From assembly GCF_002080415.1 (NCBI RefSeq), contig NZ_CP020475.1, positions 116,136 to 180,135 of the forward strand: a stretch of 64,000 bases of DNA. Direction: 5' to 3'. Positions 52,920 to 62,162 of the stretch are shown in pieces (the stretch's first letter is position 1; the number at the start of each line of letters is the position of its first letter). Origin of the DNA: Roseovarius mucosus. Its GTDB lineage: Bacteria; Pseudomonadota; Alphaproteobacteria; Rhodobacterales; Rhodobacteraceae. The position numbers were made by a program, and so were the translations under genes. The notes under the pieces were generated by a model. The model was not told where the DNA came from, made no database searches, and saw nothing but the letters and a program-made list of their open reading frames with translations.

Positions 52920-54032
52920 TCAGCGCAGAAAGGCGCGGAACCGGTGCAGGGCGAAGGCGAACATCACCGACCCGATCAGCATCAGCGCCACAAGTTGCGG
53001 CCAGACCACGGACAGCCCGGCCCCGCGGAACAAGACCCCTTGTGCCAGCGCGATGAAATGCGTGTTGGGGGCCGCGAGCATGATGTATTGCACGGCTTGG
53101 GGCATCGACTCGCGCGGGGTGACGCCGCCCGACAGGATATCGAGCGGCAACAGCACCAGCAAAAGCAGCATGGCAAACTGCGGCATAGAGCCTGCGATGG
53201 TGGCCAGCAGGATGCCCATCGAGGTCGTTGCAAAAAGGTGCAACGCCGCGCCCACAAGATAGAGCGCAACCGATCCCCCGATCGGGATACCCATCCCCGC
53301 CTGAACCACCAGAGTGAGCGAAAGCGCCGTCGCCACCAGCACCACGCTGCCCATGCTGAGCACCTTGCTCGTCATGATCTCGGCGGCGGTCACGGGCATG
53401 ACCAGCAGATGTTCCAACGTGCCGTGGTCGCGCTCACGGATCAGGGCGGCACCCGAAAGGATGATGGACAGCATGGTCACCGTACTGATGACCGAGGTCA
53501 CCGCCCCGAACCAGGCCGGGTCGAGCGAGGGGTTGAAACGGGCCCGAACGGCCAGATCAACCGGCATCCCGACCGGGGCGGCATCGCGTGCCAGCCATCC
53601 GGCAATCTCCTGATTGACAATGGCGCTGATACTACCCGCCCCGGTAAAGGCCTGGCTGACCCGTGTCGCATCGACATTGAGCTGTAATTCGGGCCGGTTC
53701 CCGGCCAGCAGGTCGCGCTGGAACTCGGGCGGGATCACCAGCGAAAAGGTGTCGATCCCGGCATCCATCCGCGCATCCATTTGCGCGATGTCGATCTGGG
53801 CGGGCGGCATGAAATACGGCGGCAGGAACGCATCGGCCACCCGCCGCGACAGCGGCGAGGCGTCTTCGTCCACGATCCCGATCGTGGCGCTGTTGAGCGA
53901 TTCGGGGATGGCGGTCGCGCTGACATAGACGTCGAGCGTGAAGGCATAGGCGACCAGCACCATCAGAAGCGGATCGCGCAACAGCCCGCGAATTTCCTTC
54001 AACGACAGTTGCAGAACATGCCTGAGCCGCAT
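52920..54032 (-). CDS. ABC-2 type permease (YhhJ-like)
   Basis: A 370-residue ABC-2 permease with one N-terminal helix, a large periplasmic domain and about five C-terminal helices. Marks include KEIRGLLRDPLLMVLV at the start, RERDHGTLEHLLVMPVTAAE in the middle, and LLLLVLLPLDILSGGVTP. It is the last gene of an operon with a fused ABC ATPase-permease and an HlyD adaptor, as in E. coli yhiI-rbbA-yhhJ. It is likely an exporter subunit; the substrate is unknown. The preceding gene ends 3 bp upstream. Confidence 0.9.
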   Translation of the reverse strand: MRLRHVLQLSLKEIRGLLRDPLLMVLVAYAFTLDVYVSATAIPESLNSATIGIVDEDASPLSRRVADAFLPPYFMPPAQIDIAQMDARMDAGIDTFSLVIPPEFQRDLLAGNRPELQLNVDATRVSQAFTGAGSISAIVNQEIAGWLARDAAPVGMPVDLAVRARFNPSLDPAWFGAVTSVISTVTMLSIILSGAALIRERDHGTLEHLLVMPVTAAEIMTSKVLSMGSVVLVATALSLTLVVQAGMGIPIGGSVALYLVGAALHLFATTSMGILLATIAGSMPQFAMLLLLVLLPLDILSGGVTPRESMPQAVQYIMLAAPNTHFIALAQGVLFRGAGLSVVWPQLVALMLIGSVMFAFALHRFRAFLR

Positions 54033-54035
54033 CGG

Positions 54036-56777
54036 TTATTTCTCCTGTTTGCGCACGAAGATGGCACCCAGCAGCACCACCACGGGCACAAGCGCCAGCA
54101 TCGGCAGGAAAGACCCGCCCAGATCATCGAACCCCAGTGCCTTGGAAAAGGTCCCGCGCGAGATGGTGACGAAATGGCTGGTGGGATAGATTTCACCGAT
54201 CACCCGACCCATGCCGTCCATTGACGCAACCGGATCGATGATGCCACCATATTGCATCGCCGGGATAAGCGTCGCCATGAAGGTGAAGAACAGCGCCGTG
54301 ACCTGGCTTTGGGTGAAGGCGGAAATCAGCAGGCCCAGCCCGGTGGCCAGCACGACATAGATCAGCGCCCCGAGCGAAAGCGCGAGCAGGCTGCCCTTGA
54401 CCGGCACCCCGAAGACCACCACCGCCAGCGCCAACAGCAAAAGGTAATTCATGAAACCCAGAACGACATAGGGCACCTGTTTGCCCAGCAGGAATTCCAG
54501 CCGTCGCGCCGGGGTGACATAAAGATTGACGATCGAACCCGTTTCCTTTTCGCGGGCCACGGACAGGACGGCCAGCGTGGCCGGAATCAGCATCAGCAAC
54601 AGCGGGATCATCGCGGGCACCATGGCCGCCAGGCTCTCGACATCGGGGTTGTAGCGGTAGCGCACCTCAAGCGTGAAGTTACCCGCCACCGCTTGATCGC
54701 CAAAGACCTGACGCATCTGCTCGGTCAGCCAGTGGGCGTGCATCCCCTGGATATACCCGCGCACCGTATCGGCGCGCATCGGCATGGCCCCGTCGAACCA
54801 CGCGCCAATGGCGACGGGGCGGCCGCGTTCAAGATCCGCGGCGAACCCCGGCGGAATTTCCAGAGCCAGACTGATTTCACCCGCCCGCATCCGGTAGTCA
54901 AGATCGGCATGATCGACAAGCGGCGGTTCCTCGTCAAAGTAACGCGACCCGGCCAGGTCGTTGACATAGGATTGGCTAAGGATGCTCCGATCGAAATCGA
55001 GTGCCGCGAATTTGAGGTTTTCGACATCCATGGACACGCCATAGCCCAGCACGATCATCAGGATCACGCTGCCGAGGCTGGCAAGCGTCAGGCGGATCGG
55101 ATCGCGGCGCAACTCCAGCGACTCGCGCCATGAAAAGCTCAGCAGCCGCGCCAGGCTGAACCCCCCGCGCCGCCGCCGGGCGGAGGTGGCGGGCCCGGCG
55201 GAAAGCTCTTCTTTCATCTCGGGCGCAGGCGGGGTATCCTGATCCTGCGCGCGTTGCAGATGGTGGACAAAGGCATCGTCCAGCGTCTCTGCGCCGACCT
55301 CCTCGCGGATCGCTTCGGGCGTGTCGCTTACAAGCACGCGGCCCTGGTGCATCAGCGAAATCCTGTCGCAGCGCGTGGCCTCGGCCATGTAATGGGTGGA
55401 GATGAAGATCGTCACGCCATCGTTTCGGGACAGATCTATCAGCGATTGCCAGAAGATATCGCGCGCCACAGGGTCCACCCCCGATGTCGGCTCGTCTAGG
55501 ATCAGGATTTCGGGGCGATGGATCAGCGCGACCGCCAGCGACAGGCGCTGACGAATACCCAGCGGCAGGCGCATCGGCAGGCTGTCGAGCACGTCTTCAA
55601 GATCGAACCGCTCAGCGAGTTCCGCGATCCGCGGCACGATCTCTGCGGATGTCATGTCGAAAAGCTGCCCGTGCAGATCAAGGTTCTGCCGCACCGTCAG
55701 CTCGGAATAAAGCGAGAAGGATTGCGTCATGTAGCCGATGCGCTTGCGGGTGGCCATGTCATGGGCATCGACCTTGCGACCGTAAATCTTCGTGGTGCCG
55801 TCACTCGGATCCAGCAGCCCGGTCAGCGCCTTCATGGTGGTGGTCTTGCCGCACCCGTTGGAGCCCAGAAAGCCGAAGATCTCGCCCCGCTTGATGCGAA
55901 AGCTCACCTGGTCCACAGCTGTGAAATCGCCAAACCGCACGGTAAGGTTCTCGGCCTCGATGACGTTTTCCCCGTCGGACGCCGGATCGCGCGGCGGGAT
56001 GCTCAGGTCTTTGTGGCGGCTGCGGTTTTCCTCGGGCAGAAGTGCGATGAAGGCCGCATCCAGATCAGCGGCACCGGTGCGTTCCAGGATTTCGGCCGTG
56101 CTGCCGGTCGCCAGAACCTTGCCCGCGTCCATCGCCACCAGGTGATCGAAGCGCGCGGCCTCTTCCATATAGGCGCTCGACACCAGCAGGCTCATATGTG
56201 GGCGATCAGCGCGGATTCGGTCGATCAGGGCCCAGAATTCGCGCCGCGACAGCGGATCGACGCCCGTGGTCGGCTCATCGAGAACCAGAAGGTCGGGGTC
56301 GTGGACCAGCGCGCAGCACAGGCCCAGCTTCTGCTTCATCCCGCCCGAAAGCTTGGCCGCCGCGCGGTCGGCAAACGGGGCGAGACCGGTCGCCTTGAGC
56401 AGTTCGTCGATCCGCTGCGCGCGTTCCTGCGCGCCCTCGCCAAAAAGGCGCCCGAAAAAATCGACATTTTCGCGGACCGAAAGCGTCGGGTAAAGGTTCC
56501 GCCCCAGCCCCTGCGGCATATAGGCAATGCGCGGGGCGATGCGCGCGCGATGCCCGGCGCGGGCCATGTCGCCCCCCAGCACCTCGAGCCGCCCTGTCTG
56601 CATCCGACGCGCCCCGACGATCAGCGCCAGAAGGCTCGACTTTCCCACGCCGTCCGGCCCAATGACGCCGACGGAACGGCCTGACGGCAGGTCGATCGAA
56701 ACATCGTCCACGGCCAGGGTATTGCCATAGCGGAGCGAGAGCCCCTCGGCACGCACCGCAGGCATGGAATCGGTCAT
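54036..56777 (-). CDS. RbbA-type fused ABC ATPase-ATPase-permease
   Basis: A 913-residue protein with two ABC domains and a C-terminal ABC-2 permease. The first ATPase has Walker [19 protein letters not shown] and [13 protein letters not shown]; the second has [19 protein letters not shown] and [12 protein letters not shown]. The permease part starts after a Gly/Arg-rich linker and includes [19 protein letters not shown]. coli RbbA has this layout and has been linked to ribosomes, but here the HlyD and YhhJ-like partners support an exporter. It overlaps the HlyD gene by 4 nt. Confidence 0.93.
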   Translation of the reverse strand: MTDSMPAVRAEGLSLRYGNTLAVDDVSIDLPSGRSVGVIGPDGVGKSSLLALIVGARRMQTGRLEVLGGDMARAGHRARIAPRIAYMPQGLGRNLYPTLSVRENVDFFGRLFGEGAQERAQRIDELLKATGLAPFADRAAAKLSGGMKQKLGLCCALVHDPDLLVLDEPTTGVDPLSRREFWALIDRIRADRPHMSLLVSSAYMEEAARFDHLVAMDAGKVLATGSTAEILERTGAADLDAAFIALLPEENRSRHKDLSIPPRDPASDGENVIEAENLTVRFGDFTAVDQVSFRIKRGEIFGFLGSNGCGKTTTMKALTGLLDPSDGTTKIYGRKVDAHDMATRKRIGYMTQSFSLYSELTVRQNLDLHGQLFDMTSAEIVPRIAELAERFDLEDVLDSLPMRLPLGIRQRLSLAVALIHRPEILILDEPTSGVDPVARDIFWQSLIDLSRNDGVTIFISTHYMAEATRCDRISLMHQGRVLVSDTPEAIREEVGAETLDDAFVHHLQRAQDQDTPPAPEMKEELSAGPATSARRRRGGFSLARLLSFSWRESLELRRDPIRLTLASLGSVILMIVLGYGVSMDVENLKFAALDFDRSILSQSYVNDLAGSRYFDEEPPLVDHADLDYRMRAGEISLALEIPPGFAADLERGRPVAIGAWFDGAMPMRADTVRGYIQGMHAHWLTEQMRQVFGDQAVAGNFTLEVRYRYNPDVESLAAMVPAMIPLLLMLIPATLAVLSVAREKETGSIVNLYVTPARRLEFLLGKQVPYVVLGFMNYLLLLALAVVVFGVPVKGSLLALSLGALIYVVLATGLGLLISAFTQSQVTALFFTFMATLIPAMQYGGIIDPVASMDGMGRVIGEIYPTSHFVTISRGTFSKALGFDDLGGSFLPMLALVPVVVLLGAIFVRKQEK

Positions 56778-57841
56778 TCCAGCACCTTGCCCTGTGCCTC
56801 GGCCGGCCAGGGCGCGGTCGGATCAAGCCGCACCCAGGCGACGCCGGGAAGCCCGGTCTTGACCTGATCGAGGTGCTTTTGAAGGAGCTCCGGCGCGATC
56901 CTGGCCCGAACCCTGAACATCAGCTTCTCGCGCTCAACCTCTGTCTCGACCGTCTTGGGCGTGAACTGCGCCACGTCCGACACGAAGGAAACGCTGGCGG
57001 GGATGACGATGCCGGGTGCCGCATCCAGCAGCAAGCGCACCTCGGTTCCCAGCCCGATACGCCCCGCATCCGCCGTCGAAAGGAAAAACGTCATGTAAAC
57101 GTCGTTGAGGTCCAGCATGTTGACAACGCGACCGCCGGCCCCCACGATTTCGCCCGCGCGCGCGACGATATATTGCACCCGCCCGGCACGCGGCGCTTTC
57201 AATGTGCTATCCTCGATCTGCACGTCGATCGCCTCGATCGTCGCCTGGGCCGCGGTCACCGCCGCCTCGGCCCCAATCACCGAGGCTTTCGCCGATGCGA
57301 CCCCCGCCCGCGCCGCCGCAAGCGACGCCTGTGCAGAGGCAACCGCCGCCGCGGCGCCAAAGGCGTTGGCCCGGTCGATCTCGAATTGCCGTTCGGATGT
57401 GATGCTGTTCTGCGTCAGAGACTCGGAGCGCTCATACTGGCGCCGCGCGACATCCTCCTCCGCGCGGCGCTGTTCCAGAAGGGCCTCGGCCGCGCGTACT
57501 TCGGCCGCGCGCTGTTCGACAAGCAGCGTGGCGTTTTCCACGGCGATTTCAGCGCGGCGCAGTTCCGCCACCATCTGGTTGCGATTGGCCTGCAATTGCC
57601 GCGTGTCGAGCGTGGCCAGAGGCGCACCTGCCGTCACGAGCCCTCCTTCGTTCACAAGCACCGTGTCAATTCGCCCGGGCAGCTTGGCCGCAACGTCGAT
57701 TTCGACCGCTTCGATCCGCCCGTTGCCGCGCGCGAATCCTTCCGCGTCCGTATCGGATAGGGTGCTTTGCCAGATCAAAAAGCCGGATACGGCGACAGCG
57801 ATGACGATCGCGGCCATGATAACGGGTCTGTTTTTTGCCAC
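56774..57841 (-). CDS. HlyD-family membrane-fusion protein (YhiI-like)
   Basis: A 355-residue periplasmic adaptor. It has one N-terminal helix ([13 protein letters not shown]), a biotinyl-like half at [21 protein letters not shown], a long alpha-helical hairpin rich in Ala/Glu/Arg, and the second lipoyl half at [20 protein letters not shown]. It joins the ABC permease to an outer-membrane channel, which is not encoded next to it. First gene of the three-gene exporter unit; 109 bp behind the preceding same-strand gene. Confidence 0.92.
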   Translation of the reverse strand: MAKNRPVIMAAIVIAVAVSGFLIWQSTLSDTDAEGFARGNGRIEAVEIDVAAKLPGRIDTVLVNEGGLVTAGAPLATLDTRQLQANRNQMVAELRRAEIAVENATLLVEQRAAEVRAAEALLEQRRAEEDVARRQYERSESLTQNSITSERQFEIDRANAFGAAAAVASAQASLAAARAGVASAKASVIGAEAAVTAAQATIEAIDVQIEDSTLKAPRAGRVQYIVARAGEIVGAGGRVVNMLDLNDVYMTFFLSTADAGRIGLGTEVRLLLDAAPGIVIPASVSFVSDVAQFTPKTVETEVEREKLMFRVRARIAPELLQKHLDQVKTGLPGVAWVRLDPTAPWPAEAQGKVLE

Positions 57842-57950
57842 TGGATACTCGCTTGTTGTGATGATTCGGGCGTGTTTTTTATTCTTGCGACGCGCCTGAA
57901 CCCTAAATCATCCGCATGCGGTTTCACAACCGGATTGAACGGCGCATCCG

Positions 57951-58439
57951 TTACAGAACGATGTTGTCCACCCGTCCGAGCCGACCCCGGGCAAAGTCAT
58001 AGGAAAGGCCCAGCAGGCCCAGAACTGAATCGATTTCGGGCTCATTTCTGGGCGCATAGACCATGACAGCCGTGGGCGGGATCATGCCCGCCGCAGCCAT
58101 CGGATGTGGCTCTGCCCAGCCAAGATCGACGATCTTCGGCACCGCATCCTCTGGCAGCATCATGTGCAGGCTGCCGTCCTGCGGCGGATGGACATGGGCG
58201 AACTCGGTACCGATCATGAACGCCTCACGGCAGCCGCAGCCGCGCCCGTGTTCGAGGCAAAGTGCCTCGGCCCCCGGCACCGAGATCATCGAGGGCTGGC
58301 GGATGACAAAGGGAAAATCGAAGGCCCTGTCCTTGAAAGCGCGATATGACGCGGCATCAGGGTTCTGACTGATCTGCGTATGCGGGGCACAAGGCGTGGT
58401 GACGGGCCTTGGCCCCTCGCGCGGCGGGATATTCAGCAT
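57951..58439 (-). CDS. Luciferase-domain (DUF5519-like) protein
   Basis: A 162-residue soluble protein. The C-terminal half has FMIGTEFAHVHP, DGSLHMMLP and a GWAEPHPMA segment, the pattern of the 'luciferase-like' DUF5519 family, with several His that may form a ligand site. A Cys-rich EHGRGCGC segment precedes it. Function unknown. It is 23 bp from the NmrA-like gene and on the same strand, probably one operon. Confidence 0.78.
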   Translation of the reverse strand: MLNIPPREGPRPVTTPCAPHTQISQNPDAASYRAFKDRAFDFPFVIRQPSMISVPGAEALCLEHGRGCGCREAFMIGTEFAHVHPPQDGSLHMMLPEDAVPKIVDLGWAEPHPMAAAGMIPPTAVMVYAPRNEPEIDSVLGLLGLSYDFARGRLGRVDNIVL

Positions 58440-58462
58440 AACGGGGCCTCCGTGGGTGTTGT

Positions 58463-59356
58463 TTACGCCTGCCCGGTCAGTGCGGGCGTGTTGGCCAGCA
58501 GGAAATCGCGGACCGATTGTGGCCTTAGTCCGGTCAGCTTTTCCACGTCATCCGAGGCCATGTCGAGATTCCCCTTGGCAATGGCGACATCGAAGGACGA
58601 GAAGACATTCGCCATGAACTCCGGCAGGCCATTCGTGACCATCGCCTCAACCAAGGCGTCGCGCGTGATCGGGACGTAGGGGATCTCCTTGCCGGCAACT
58701 TGGGACAGTATCGCGGCGATCTCGGCATGGCCGACGGCCTCGGGTCCGGTGATGTCGCGCAGGGTCGATCCGATCTCGGACAACAGGGCCGCTGCGGCGG
58801 CGCGGGCGCAATCGGCGCGCGTGACATAGCCCGCCTTGCCGTCACCCGCCGCCGCGTAAAGCGCCCCCGCGCCAATCGCCTGCGCCCCGCTCATCAGCAA
58901 GAGATCGGCGTAAAGACAGTTGCGCAGGATCGTGTGCGGGAGGCCGGTCTGCTTGATCAGCGCCTCGCTCTCGCGGTGATCGGCGGCAAAGGTGATCGGG
59001 CTGCTTTCATCTGGATTGGTGAGCGACGTATAGACGATATGCGTTACACCGGCCTCCTGCGCGGCGGCGATTGCATTGCGATGCGCGGCAAGCCGCTTGC
59101 CCGGCTCAAGGTCGTCCGTCGAGATGATCAGCAGCCGCCCGCCACCGGCAAAGGCCGCGCCAAGCGTGGCCGGATCATTGAAATCGCCCGCCCTGACCTC
59201 AACCCCGCGCGCGCGCAAATCGGCGAGCTTGTCGGGCGTGCGGGTGATGGCGACAACGGGATTCGCGCCCTTCGCAAGCAGGTTCTCGACGACCTGACGG
59301 CCAAGCTGACCGGAGGCGCCGGTGACGATGAAGGGGCCTTGGATGCTATCGGACAT
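58463..59356 (-). CDS. NmrA-like NAD(P)-dependent oxidoreductase (QorB type)
   Basis: A 297-residue atypical SDR. The nucleotide motif is VTGASGQLGRQVVENL near residue 10, followed by RARGVEVRAGDFNDP typical of NmrA-like and QorB quinone reductases. The start at 59356 gives the family N-terminus; the in-frame ATG at 59419 is rejected since it adds unrelated residues. It sits between an aromatic-ring dioxygenase and a luciferase-like gene. Reduction of quinones is the likely role. Confidence 0.9.
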   Translation of the reverse strand: MSDSIQGPFIVTGASGQLGRQVVENLLAKGANPVVAITRTPDKLADLRARGVEVRAGDFNDPATLGAAFAGGGRLLIISTDDLEPGKRLAAHRNAIAAAQEAGVTHIVYTSLTNPDESSPITFAADHRESEALIKQTGLPHTILRNCLYADLLLMSGAQAIGAGALYAAAGDGKAGYVTRADCARAAAAALLSEIGSTLRDITGPEAVGHAEIAAILSQVAGKEIPYVPITRDALVEAMVTNGLPEFMANVFSSFDVAIAKGNLDMASDDVEKLTGLRPQSVRDFLLANTPALTGQA

Positions 59357-59384
59357 CTTGTGGTTCTCCTTTTGCGTTTTCTGT

Positions 59385-60197
59385 TCAACCGAAGCGGAAG
59401 GCGCTTTCGACAGCGCCAAGAACGTGATCCTCCAGCGTCTTGCGACCGATATCGTTGCCCGCCGCGCCCACCACGATATGCAGTGGGATCAGATGCTCTT
59501 CGCGCGGATGGGCATCGCGACCGCCCGGTGCGTCTGACCAGTGCACGAGCCTGCGGTTGCGTTCCTCGGGATCGGGACAGGTCATCACCTCGGTCAGCCA
59601 GGCGTCGAACGCGCCGCCAACGACGGGGCCGCGCGGCCCGCCACGCAGGCTTTGCATCAGCACGCCCATGTTGTGATAGGTGTTGCCGCTGCCGAGGATC
59701 AGCACGCCATCATCGCGCAGGGGGGCCAGGGCCTGACCGAGCGCAATGTGGCGCGCGGGGTCCAGATCGCTGGCAACCGACAGCTGGACGCAGGGAATGT
59801 CAGCCTCTGGAAAGGCGACCTTGAGTGGCACAAAGACGCCGTGGTCAAAACCCCGTGCGGCATCCTTCGCGGCGGCAAGACCGGCGGCGCGGATCAGGTC
59901 ATGCACGCGATCGGCCAGCGCCGGATCGCCGGGGGCGGGCCAGGTCAACTCGTAGGTATGCGGCGGAAAACCGCCATAGTCGAACAGAAGCGGCGGGGTG
60001 GGACTTGTCTGCACGGTAAACGCGGGTTCCTCCCAGTGACCCGAGATCACCAGAAGCGCCCTGGGGCGCTCAGGCAGTGTGCCCGGAAGATTCTCCAGAA
60101 ACTGCCGGTGTCGGTCCCATTCATCGGGCGGAGTCCAGTCCATGAAGAAGCAGGGGCCGCCCCCGTGGGGAATGAAGAGCGTGGGCTGGCGGGCCAT
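59385..60197 (-). CDS. LigB-type extradiol dioxygenase (DODA-like)
   Basis: A 270-residue class III extradiol dioxygenase that opens catechol rings with O2 using non-heme metal. The metal ligands are in FIPHGGGP (His), FDHGVFVPL (His), and the C-terminal HPREEHLIPLHIVVGAAG (His). LILGSGNTYHNM is the other family block. The start at 60197 has GGGAGGG upstream; the in-frame extension to 60344 crosses the promoter. It diverges from the HxlR regulator, its likely controller. Confidence 0.93.
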   Translation of the reverse strand: MARQPTLFIPHGGGPCFFMDWTPPDEWDRHRQFLENLPGTLPERPRALLVISGHWEEPAFTVQTSPTPPLLFDYGGFPPHTYELTWPAPGDPALADRVHDLIRAAGLAAAKDAARGFDHGVFVPLKVAFPEADIPCVQLSVASDLDPARHIALGQALAPLRDDGVLILGSGNTYHNMGVLMQSLRGGPRGPVVGGAFDAWLTEVMTCPDPEERNRRLVHWSDAPGGRDAHPREEHLIPLHIVVGAAGNDIGRKTLEDHVLGAVESAFRFG

Positions 60198-60214
60198 GTC
60201 CGATTGTCCCTCCC

Positions 60215-60230
60215 GGTTGCCAAGGTAACC
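60215..60230. promoter_or_regulatory. Palindrome in the dioxygenase/HxlR control region
   Basis: GGTTGCCAAGGTAACC is a palindrome apart from one outer pair and the two central bases. It lies 17 bp upstream of the dioxygenase ATG. It is a candidate operator for the divergent HxlR regulator. Confidence 0.45.
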
Positions 60231-60325
60231 CTCGAGTGCCTGTATCAGGAGGTGTAATAGTTGAGTTATGGAAAAAATTAAAGTAGGGACGATAAAGTAA
60301 CCATCTGGGAAGGAAGCGCACAGCG

Positions 60326-60676
60326 ATGTCCAAAACGCCGCCACAGTGCCCGATGGATGCGATCCTGCGGCTGCTCATGGGGCCGTGGACCACCTACATC
60401 ATCTGGGTCCTGAACGATCAGGGGCCGCAAAGGTTCGGGGTGCTGAAGCGCTCTGTGCCGGGGATATCGACCCGAATGCTGACCGAGCGTCTGCGGATGC
60501 TGCAAGGTGCCGGGGTCATCTGGCGCGAACAGGCCGAGACGATCCCGCCTGCGGTCACCTATGGCTTGACGCCACGCGGGAACGACCTGCGAAGCGTTCT
60601 GGACGCACTGGGAACTATCGCGGAACGCTGGAAAGCTGAGGGGGTGTTTCAGGACGATGACTTGGGCGCTGTTTGA
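60326..60676 (+). CDS. HxlR-family transcriptional regulator
   Basis: A 116-residue winged-helix regulator. It begins MSKTPPQCPMDAILRLLMG, with Cys8 at the position of the redox-sensing Cys of YodB-type HxlR proteins, then GPWTTYIIWVLNDQG, RFGVLKRSVPGISTRMLTERL and the wing PAVTYGLTPRG. It is divergent from the dioxygenase-NmrA-luciferase operon. By analogy to YodB/CatR it may sense quinones or electrophiles through its Cys; this is inference. Confidence 0.9.
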   Translation: MSKTPPQCPMDAILRLLMGPWTTYIIWVLNDQGPQRFGVLKRSVPGISTRMLTERLRMLQGAGVIWREQAETIPPAVTYGLTPRGNDLRSVLDALGTIAERWKAEGVFQDDDLGAV

Positions 60677-60869
60677 CTGCGCCAGCCCGAAAAACGCGTG
60701 CGTTTACCAGCTTTGGGCGGTGCCGATTCATGACGGTTGTGTTTGTGAGCTACGCAGCGCCGCTCGGCTTTTGCGAATGACAGTTGATGGACCTGTTGGA
60801 CGCCTTTGAGCGCGGCCAGTCATGTTGCGCTGTGCGATCGTTATCACGTTTTGGAAGCAGGTGATCACC

Positions 60870-61466
60870 ATGAGAGAAAGTAAAGGTGCCGATGTGCTCA
60901 GAGGGGCCAGGGAGGTCTTTTTGAAGTGCGGCTTCGAAGGCGCCAGTGTCGATGCCATTGCCGAACAAGCCAAGGTTTCGAAGGCGACCCTTTATGCGCA
61001 TTTCTCAAGCAAAGACAGGCTCTTCTTAAGCGTTTTACGAGCTGAATGCGACAGACTTTCTGAAGAAATCTGCCGTCCGCTTTCAAACCTGGGCAATGCA
61101 CAAGATGCCCTTGAAGAGCTCTCGCGGCGCATGATCGGGCTGGTCATGGATGAGGGTTACATTCGTCTCCTTCGTGTTTGCATCGGCGCGGTTCCGGTTC
61201 TGCCGGAGGCAGGCGAAATATACATGGATGCAGGCCCAACGCGCGCTATCACACACGTCGCGCAAATACTCAAAGACTTGCACGAAACGAAATCACTGAA
61301 CGTTGAAAACGTTCAAAACGCCGCCAGTCAGTTCATTCACCTGTCCATCTCCGACGTCATCATGCCGCGATTGCTGGCCGTCGACCAGCCTGTCGATGCA
61401 TCTGAGCATTCAAAGAGGGCGGTTGACGCTTTTCTGGCGGTATATGGCCGACGCAATGACTTATAG
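60870..61466 (+). CDS. TetR-family regulator 1
   Basis: A 198-residue repressor. The N-terminal helix-turn-helix reads GASVDAIAEQAKVSKATLYAHFSSKD, followed by an all-helical ligand-binding domain typical of TetR. The ATG at 60870 has CAGGTGA upstream; an in-frame ATG at 60822 is not supported. Its target is not evident; the next gene is a second TetR that precedes an RND efflux system. The ligand is unknown. Confidence 0.9.
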   Translation: MRESKGADVLRGAREVFLKCGFEGASVDAIAEQAKVSKATLYAHFSSKDRLFLSVLRAECDRLSEEICRPLSNLGNAQDALEELSRRMIGLVMDEGYIRLLRVCIGAVPVLPEAGEIYMDAGPTRAITHVAQILKDLHETKSLNVENVQNAASQFIHLSISDVIMPRLLAVDQPVDASEHSKRAVDAFLAVYGRRNDL

Positions 61467-61545
61467 CGTGGGAGGCCCAAACTTGCCTTCTGGTGCTTCG
61501 ACAGGTGCCATGCCGCGCCTCAAGGTGACTGATCCGGTTGAACAC

Positions 61546-61574
61546 TTGACCCAGATGGTGCCGGACACTAGCTA
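61546..61574 (+). promoter_or_regulatory. Sigma70-like promoter of the RND operon
   Basis: TTGACC (61546-61551), 17-bp spacer, TAGCTA (61569-61574). The start of transcription would fall near 61580, just before the TetR2 operator. Confidence 0.65.
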
Positions 61575-61587
61575 CCCTAGCATATGC

Positions 61588-61601
61588 ACCGACCGGACGG
61601 T
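61588..61601. promoter_or_regulatory. TetR-type operator of the RND operon
   Basis: ACCGACCGGACGGT is palindromic except for one pair (arms ACCG/CGGT around CCGG). It overlaps the likely transcription start downstream of the promoter at 61546-61574. It is a natural site for TetR2 autoregulation. Confidence 0.55.
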
Positions 61602-61619
61602 ACAGTTTTGAGTGAGCAC

Positions 61620-62162
61620 ATGACCCCAGCAGAAACCAGAAGCGCGTCTCGCAGGATACTGTCTGCTGCGCGCGCTATCGCCGCGCGCGCAGGTGCGGGA
61701 AAGATAACGATCGACGCGGTTGCAAAGGAGGCGGGCCTCAGCAAGGGGGGCGTGCTTTACAATTACCCGACAAAGAAGGCCCTGCTCTCGGGGCTGCTCG
61801 ATGCGATGTTGGCCGAACATCGGGAGCTGCTGGACAGCGTGCCGGAGCGGCACCCCGCGCGAACCCTGCGTGGGCATCTCGAAACGGTTCTGCAATCGCA
61901 AGAGGTGGATGATGACCTGTCGATGGCGATCCTCGCGACAGCGGCGTCAGATCCGCAACTGCTCGATCCGCTGCGGGGAGAATTGAGCGACGACATCGGG
62001 CGTATCCTGTCCGACACACAAGACCCGCAGGGTGCCATGGTGGTTTTTTGGGCGATTCAGGGGGTGCGCTTCCAGAAACTTCTCAAGCTGCCAGACGGCG
62101 GGGCGGATCTCCGTGGTCGCGTCATCGAAAGATTAAGGACCCTGATCGATGAACTCGAATAG
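61620..62162 (+). CDS. TetR-family regulator 2 of the RND efflux operon
   Basis: A regulator of about 180 residues. The helix-turn-helix is GKITIDAVAKEAGLSKGGVLYNYPTK, and the C-terminal domain is TetR_C-like. The ATG at 61620 is preferred; the ATG at 61584 would put the operator and the promoter's first transcribed bases within the coding sequence. It overlaps the adaptor gene by 14 nt. It probably represses itself and the downstream RND genes. Confidence 0.88.
   Translation: MTPAETRSASRRILSAARAIAARAGAGKITIDAVAKEAGLSKGGVLYNYPTKKALLSGLLDAMLAEHRELLDSVPERHPARTLRGHLETVLQSQEVDDDLSMAILATAASDPQLLDPLRGELSDDIGRILSDTQDPQGAMVVFWAIQGVRFQKLLKLPDGGADLRGRVIERLRTLIDELE

Noticed and set aside
52827..56684. 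Plus-strand frames opposite the ABC exporter operon
   Set aside because: His/Gln/Arg-rich shadows of the RbbA-type and YhhJ-like genes.
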